DNA of 64,000 nucleotides from Benincasa hispida (lineage: Eukaryota > Streptophyta > Magnoliopsida > Cucurbitales > Cucurbitaceae). The translations under genes were made by a program, and so were the position numbers. The DNA lies in assembly GCF_009727055.1 (NCBI RefSeq), contig NC_052350.1, positions 18,226,840 to 18,290,839 of the forward strand, in the 5' to 3' direction. Of the stretch, positions 55,594 through 64,000 are shown one piece after another. The notes under the pieces were generated by a model, which worked only from the letters and a program-made list of their open reading frames with translations, searched no databases and was not told the origin of the DNA. The number at the start of each line of letters is the position of its first letter. Positions within the stretch are counted from its first letter, which is position 1.

Positions 55594-58530
55594 ATGGCGT
55601 CGACGATATCACTGAGTGCTCAATTGCCAAATCTCCGAGGAATGTCTGATTTCAAAAAACGAAGTTAGTTCCATTCTGTAACTCTTTTTCTCCTTTTCAT
55701 TTTCTTTGGTTGCTGAGACCTTGGGAAATTGAGTTTCGGATTGATTGCTATATCTCTGAATTGAATTGAATTGGTTGCTTGGGACTTACTTTTGTATTGT
55801 ATAGCATGTAGCTATTTCGTAACCACTCAATCTAACGGAAGGATCTAAGTTGGTGGGGATGGTTAGTATGGCTTTGTTCATTGGGAAGATTTGCCGATCG
55901 GTTGAAGTTTAGACCTAAAATAGAATTGTCTGGCGGTGTCCTCAGTTCTAATTACTGCATGGGTTAGGTTCATTTCTGTCTAAGAATTATTGTTTTCTTA
56001 GTAGAATCGAAGTAAAATTGTGATAGGTGAGTGGGGGAGATTCTCTTAATTTGAACTTGAAGGCAGATGCGTTCTATGTACATAATTGTGTGAAGAACAT
56101 GAAAGAAGAAGGCTGTGATCTGGGAAATTTACTTCAAAACTATTTAATTAGTTTGGATAAGCCTCAAAACTTTCTACTACTAGGGTTACTTAGCAGTAAG
56201 ATTATCCTCCTGAAAAACTGTTTATTGAGAATGAATGACATGAACCAGTCAAGTTTAATTCTTAGTTTGTAACCTAGACTGAAGCTGGTTGCATATCTGA
56301 TAATGCCAATATTAAAACTGAATAAATCCCCTGTCTACTTCATTAGTAGAACTCTTCAACAAGCTAGATGTATCAAAAGAAGCAGCGCTGTTTTGGAATG
56401 ACTTTTTTAAGTGCTGAAAAAAGTATTTTCAAGTGCAAAAAATATGCGTTTTTAAGTACTTAGGAAGTTATTCCAAACAGGCCCTTCGCTGTGCAAGACG
56501 GTTTAAGAATTTAATGTTTTGTTTTTTATAATTTGAAATTTGAATATAATACTTTTGAGTTTGCACAATAGAAATTTCCAATTTTTATTCTGGAATTGGA
56601 GATGAATTCCACTTTTTGTGACATTTGATTGTACACACTATACTTATTAATGTATAATTTATCCTTTTCTGGCTGCATGCCTCTTACAGGCAACCTAAAT
56701 TCAGTGTCAAATATTATTGGTGTGCGGATCTCACCTTATGGTCCTTGGAAAGTTGAGAAACATAACAGATCTCTTTGCGTTTATGGTCTATTTGGAGGAA
56801 AAAAGGATAATGAGGAGAAGAGTGATGATGCGCCTTCAAAGGTAGAACTTTTATCTGTAATATGTTAAAACAGTATAAATTTTGAGACCAAATAGAAATG
56901 TCTCTCAAAGTTGAAGTGACTTTTCCTTGCAAGTGAGGTGAAACCATCGTTACTTACATGCTAACTTTTTTTTAGGCAGGAATCTTTGGGAACATGCAGA
57001 AGTTATATGAAACTGTGAGGACAGCACAAAAGGTTGTCCAAGTAGAGGCAGTGCGTGTACAAAAAGAACTTGCGGCGTAAGACCAAACAAGTTAATTAAA
57101 TGTATTGTTGCTTGATGATGTTTTTCTCTGTTTTGTGAAGTTGTCTGAACTTTTTTTATTCCTTCTATGTTTCTGTTTTCCAGGGCAGAGTTTGATGGCT
57201 ACTGTGAAGGAGAGCTAATAAAGGTATGTTCTGCCTCTCTCTCTTGCGCCAAGTTCATCTTCACTTTGCCCAGAACTATGCGATCACAAAGGTTGTTAGA
57301 GAAGTGAAAGTGTTGCTTAAGATTGTAAATATGTTTTCCCTCTTGATTTTAGGTAGCTAGTAAATAAAGTACAGATTCTAGAGTAATGGCCTGTATTTAT
57401 TTTGGGTGTTACAAGGGTGAACAGGTCTAAAGTTTGTGATTACTAATCTTCCTTTCTCGTTTTAAGATGATAAGCATATCCAATTTCTTTATATTCAACC
57501 GGGTTGTAGTGGATTTAAAATCTCTTGGGGCCATCTCCTTGAGATGTTAATCATTACAAAATATTTTTGTAGTATCAATGATAGTTCAGGGAATTTTGAA
57601 AGAGAAAAAATCATGATTTATGAAAAGAATTATAGAAGTATCGAGCTCGCAACAAAAGGTTATGGATCTGACATTTGGTTTCATGCAAGGCCTAGCATAG
57701 CCTTTCCATTTAATGAGAATTATGGTATAAAAGAATGTGTTCATATCATGTTTGAATATCACCTCATATCTGCCCTAATATTTTTCTGTCGACTAATATA
57801 GGTGACATTATCCGGGAATCAGCAACCTCTTCGTACAGAGATTACCGAGGCTGCAATGGAATTAGGACCAGAGGTGAGTATTCACGATGCTGTGGTGCAC
57901 TTTCACATTTAAAATGGCATTGCTCGTAATTAGCATTTTTACATTGAACTTCCATTAACATCCTCAATTCACAACTTACACGACTTAATGCTTGCCCCAC
58001 CTGTCCTGTCCTCGATCCAAGCTTGGAGTATATCTTCTGTTGGTGCTCGGTGGAATTATGACTCTTAACACCACGAGTTTGAAAATTGGCTGGCTATAGG
58101 ACTAAGACCCGCCTACATTGGCATGTGGCTCAAAAAAGTTTGACAACCATACTTGAATATTTTTAAAAATAGTTATTAGTTACCAGTAACATTGTAAAAG
58201 ATATGTTTCCTAGGATATTTCTTGAATGGGTGGTTTCCATAGTGAAATAATTTCCATTAAAATTTCTGATTGTGCTTGTGATGGATAGTCCAAATATTCA
58301 GATCTTTACTTTCTTATGCAGAAACTTTCCCTTCTAGTTACTGAAGCTTATCAGGACGCACATCAGAAGAGCGTTCAGGCAAGACTTATTCCAATATTAA
58401 TTTAATTACCAAGTTTTATTTCTGCATAACTGACAGTTAGCCCTTTGATTCTCAGGCCATGAAACAAAGAATGAGTGATCTTGCCCAGAGCTTAGGTATG
58501 CCCCAGGGGCTCAGTGAGGGATTAAAGTAG
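55594..58530 (+). CDS. STIC2: Plastid nucleoid-associated-type protein, YbaB/EbfC family (STIC2), 7 exons, 188 aa
   Basis: Exons: 55594-55663, 56690-56841, 56976-57076, 57184-57223, 57802-57873, 58322-58378, 58456-58530. All phases fit. Intron 6 starts GCAAG (GC-AG type); the others are GT-AG. The N-terminus (about 50 residues, MASTISLSAQLPNLRG...) is a chloroplast transit peptide. The YbaB/EbfC fold follows: GIFGNMQKLYETVRTAQKVV, then VQKELAAAEFDGYCEGELIK, VTLSGNQQPLRTEITEAAME, KLSLLVTEAYQDAHQKSVQA and MKQRMSDLAQSLGMPQGL. The Arabidopsis homologues are At2g24020 (STIC2) and At4g30620. STIC2 acts in the stroma with cpSRP54/Alb3 in thylakoid protein insertion. The size agrees with them (about 180 aa). 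Intron 1 (1.03 kb) carries a small MITE. Confidence 0.94.
56386..56492. repeat. MITE in intron 1 of the STIC2-type gene
   Basis: Left arm TTTTGGAATGACTTTTTTAA and right arm GGAAGTTATTCCAAACAGG are inverse, with AAGTGCTGAAAAAAGTATTT and AAGTACTTA between. The word CGCTGT occurs at both edges (56386-56391 and 56487-56492) and could be the target duplication. About 95 bp long; hAT-like MITE is the likely class. Confidence 0.5.
58379..58383 (+). other. Non-canonical GC 5' splice site (STIC2-type intron 6)
   Basis: The junction reads CAG/GCAAG, the usual context for GC-AG introns. The reading frame on both sides (SVQ / AMKQRM) is only kept with this donor. GC donors are a small minority of plant introns. 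Confidence 0.85.
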
Positions 58531-59110
58531 ACGTTTTATGTCTGTCGAGCATCAGTTTTGTGGACACAGCGGCAGTGGGACGACTTAATTGTAATCTGAC
58601 CTTTGCAGTGAATTCCATATTAGTTTTTACTGGTGAACTAAATGTTTGGGAACAAACCTTGTTCTCCATCTCTGAATGTAAAAAAGACAAGCTGTGATAT
58701 TTATTGTGGTATCAGTACAAAGAATCAAAAGAATGAGATGAGAATGAGATTTCCAATTGGAATCTTCTGTAGGAGCAATATCGACAATGGCATTTGGGTT
58801 TGCTAAGGGGAAAGGAAAGTTATTTGATAATGTATGGAAATTTGATCTCTTGAAAAAAAAAGAGCTTAAAACTTTTAGATGTTAGTAAAATAATCTTTGT
58901 TCAACCTTTTCATCTGGAACTTGAAATGGGCAATAACATTGACATGGTGTATCCAATATAAATTGTGGAATGAATACCATTCTAGTTCCCTAAATCTCAG
59001 CACTGTTGTGTACTGGAATTGTTGGAAATTTATGACCAATATCTAGAAACGAGACAAATGACCAGTTTCTTGTTCTGTGTTCATTGGTCTGTTTCTTTGC
59101 AGATAATAAA
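58531..59110. other. Convergent 3' ends of the STIC2-type and carboxypeptidase genes
   Basis: Only about 580 bp lie between the two stop codons (58530 and 59111), so both 3' UTRs share it. No other gene or repeat was seen. Confidence 0.6.
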
Positions 59111-63522
<4,412 letters not shown>

Positions 63523-64000
63523 GAATTGAGTTGGGGAGAAAGAGAGAAAGTAAAGAGGTGGGTTGTGTGTAGGGGAAGTGTTTGATGAGTTAATAATGAA
63601 ATGGTGGGGAGTGAAAGAAGAGAGGGAGAGAGAGAGAGATAGTAGTGGTGCAATTAGAGAGCAAGTTGAGATGGGGGGAGGAGGTGGACCAATTATAAAT
63701 TCTCTCACTGTCCAAATTATGTGGAGAGAAAAAGGGTAAATGAGATGAGATGTGGGTTGGTTAAGGAGAAGAGTAAGTGAGAACCAAAGTCATAAATGCA
63801 CCCACTCTCTAGAAATGAGTGTGGTCCTAAAATCATCAAAGATGGGATTGGGAAGACCCTTTTTATTAGGGCTATTGGTAGTGCCATTAAGTTGTGAGCT
63901 TGCAAGTGTGTGTTTATGTTTGACCTTCTATTCTCATCACCATCTTCCTCTTCTTCTTTCTTTGGTCGAGATTCCTATCTTTCATTTTTATCAAAATATC
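63523..64000 (-). promoter_or_regulatory. 5' UTR and promoter of the carboxypeptidase gene
   Basis: On the minus strand a TATA-like GAATTTATAATTGG sits at about 63690-63703, some 170 bp before the start codon. A CT microsatellite (CTCTCTCTCTCTCCCTCTC) at about 63625-63643 lies in the presumed leader. No other gene is visible up to the window end. Confidence 0.5.

Overview
This is nuclear DNA from a flowering plant. Genes are split by spliceosomal introns, the spacers are very AT-rich, and there are plant LTR retrotransposons, MULE/plant-mobile-domain elements and MITE-like repeats. The gene families point to a core eudicot. From memory, the Ty3/gypsy polyprotein and several dispersed repeats look most like those of Cucurbitaceae, but that is an inference and not proved by the sequence.

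Layout: (1) 1-3.3 kb holds a decayed MULE transposase fused to a plant mobile domain, plus strand. (2) 3.67-9.90 kb is a complete nine-exon eIFiso4G gene (805 aa) with a repeat-filled 2.2 kb intron. (3) 13.6-25.7 kb has three small genes or candidates for secreted or membrane-anchored proteins (13.6, 23.1 and 24.9 kb), with a dead Ty3/gypsy retrotransposon (about 14.7-21.97 kb) between the first and the second. (4) 26.97-27.29 kb is a two-exon RCI2/PMP3-type proteolipid gene, minus strand. (5) 27.6-31.3 kb is a second, inverted copy of the MULE/plant-mobile-domain element. (6) 36.97-39.30 kb is a three-exon U1/JAZ-type zinc-finger gene. (7) 43.15-44.93 kb looks like a small non-autonomous LTR element. 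(8) 46.1-47.86 kb is a four-exon gene for a coiled-coil protein with repeated DLNQ motifs, minus strand. (9) 52.5-54.4 kb looks like a solo LTR inside a TGATA-type satellite. (10) 55.6-58.5 kb is a seven-exon plastid YbaB/EbfC (STIC2-type) gene. (11) 59.1-63.5 kb is an eight-exon serine carypeptidase-like (serine carboxypeptidase) gene, minus strand, with the full catalytic triad. The rest is AT-rich spacer with dispersed repeats.

The conserved genes do not form a pathway. They cover translation initiation, a membrane proteolipid, an RNA-binding-type zinc finger, a plastid protein and a secreted peptidase. Their order (eIFiso4G, RCI2, zinc finger, STIC2, SCPL) matches, as I recall it, the Arabidopsis At2g24050-At2g24010 block, so the window appears to be an ancient conserved gene block enlarged by transposons.

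Assembly quality: two perfect 38-bp Nextera mate-pair junction adapters are embedded at 17571-17608 and 17707-17744, inside the gypsy element, with a duplicated segment between them. A 45-bp exact duplication surrounds a single N at 51542. These places are assembly artefacts, not biology. I found no clearly novel molecular system. The most interesting biological items are the inverted MULE/plant-mobile-domain pair, the DLNQ-repeat protein and the small secreted-protein genes.
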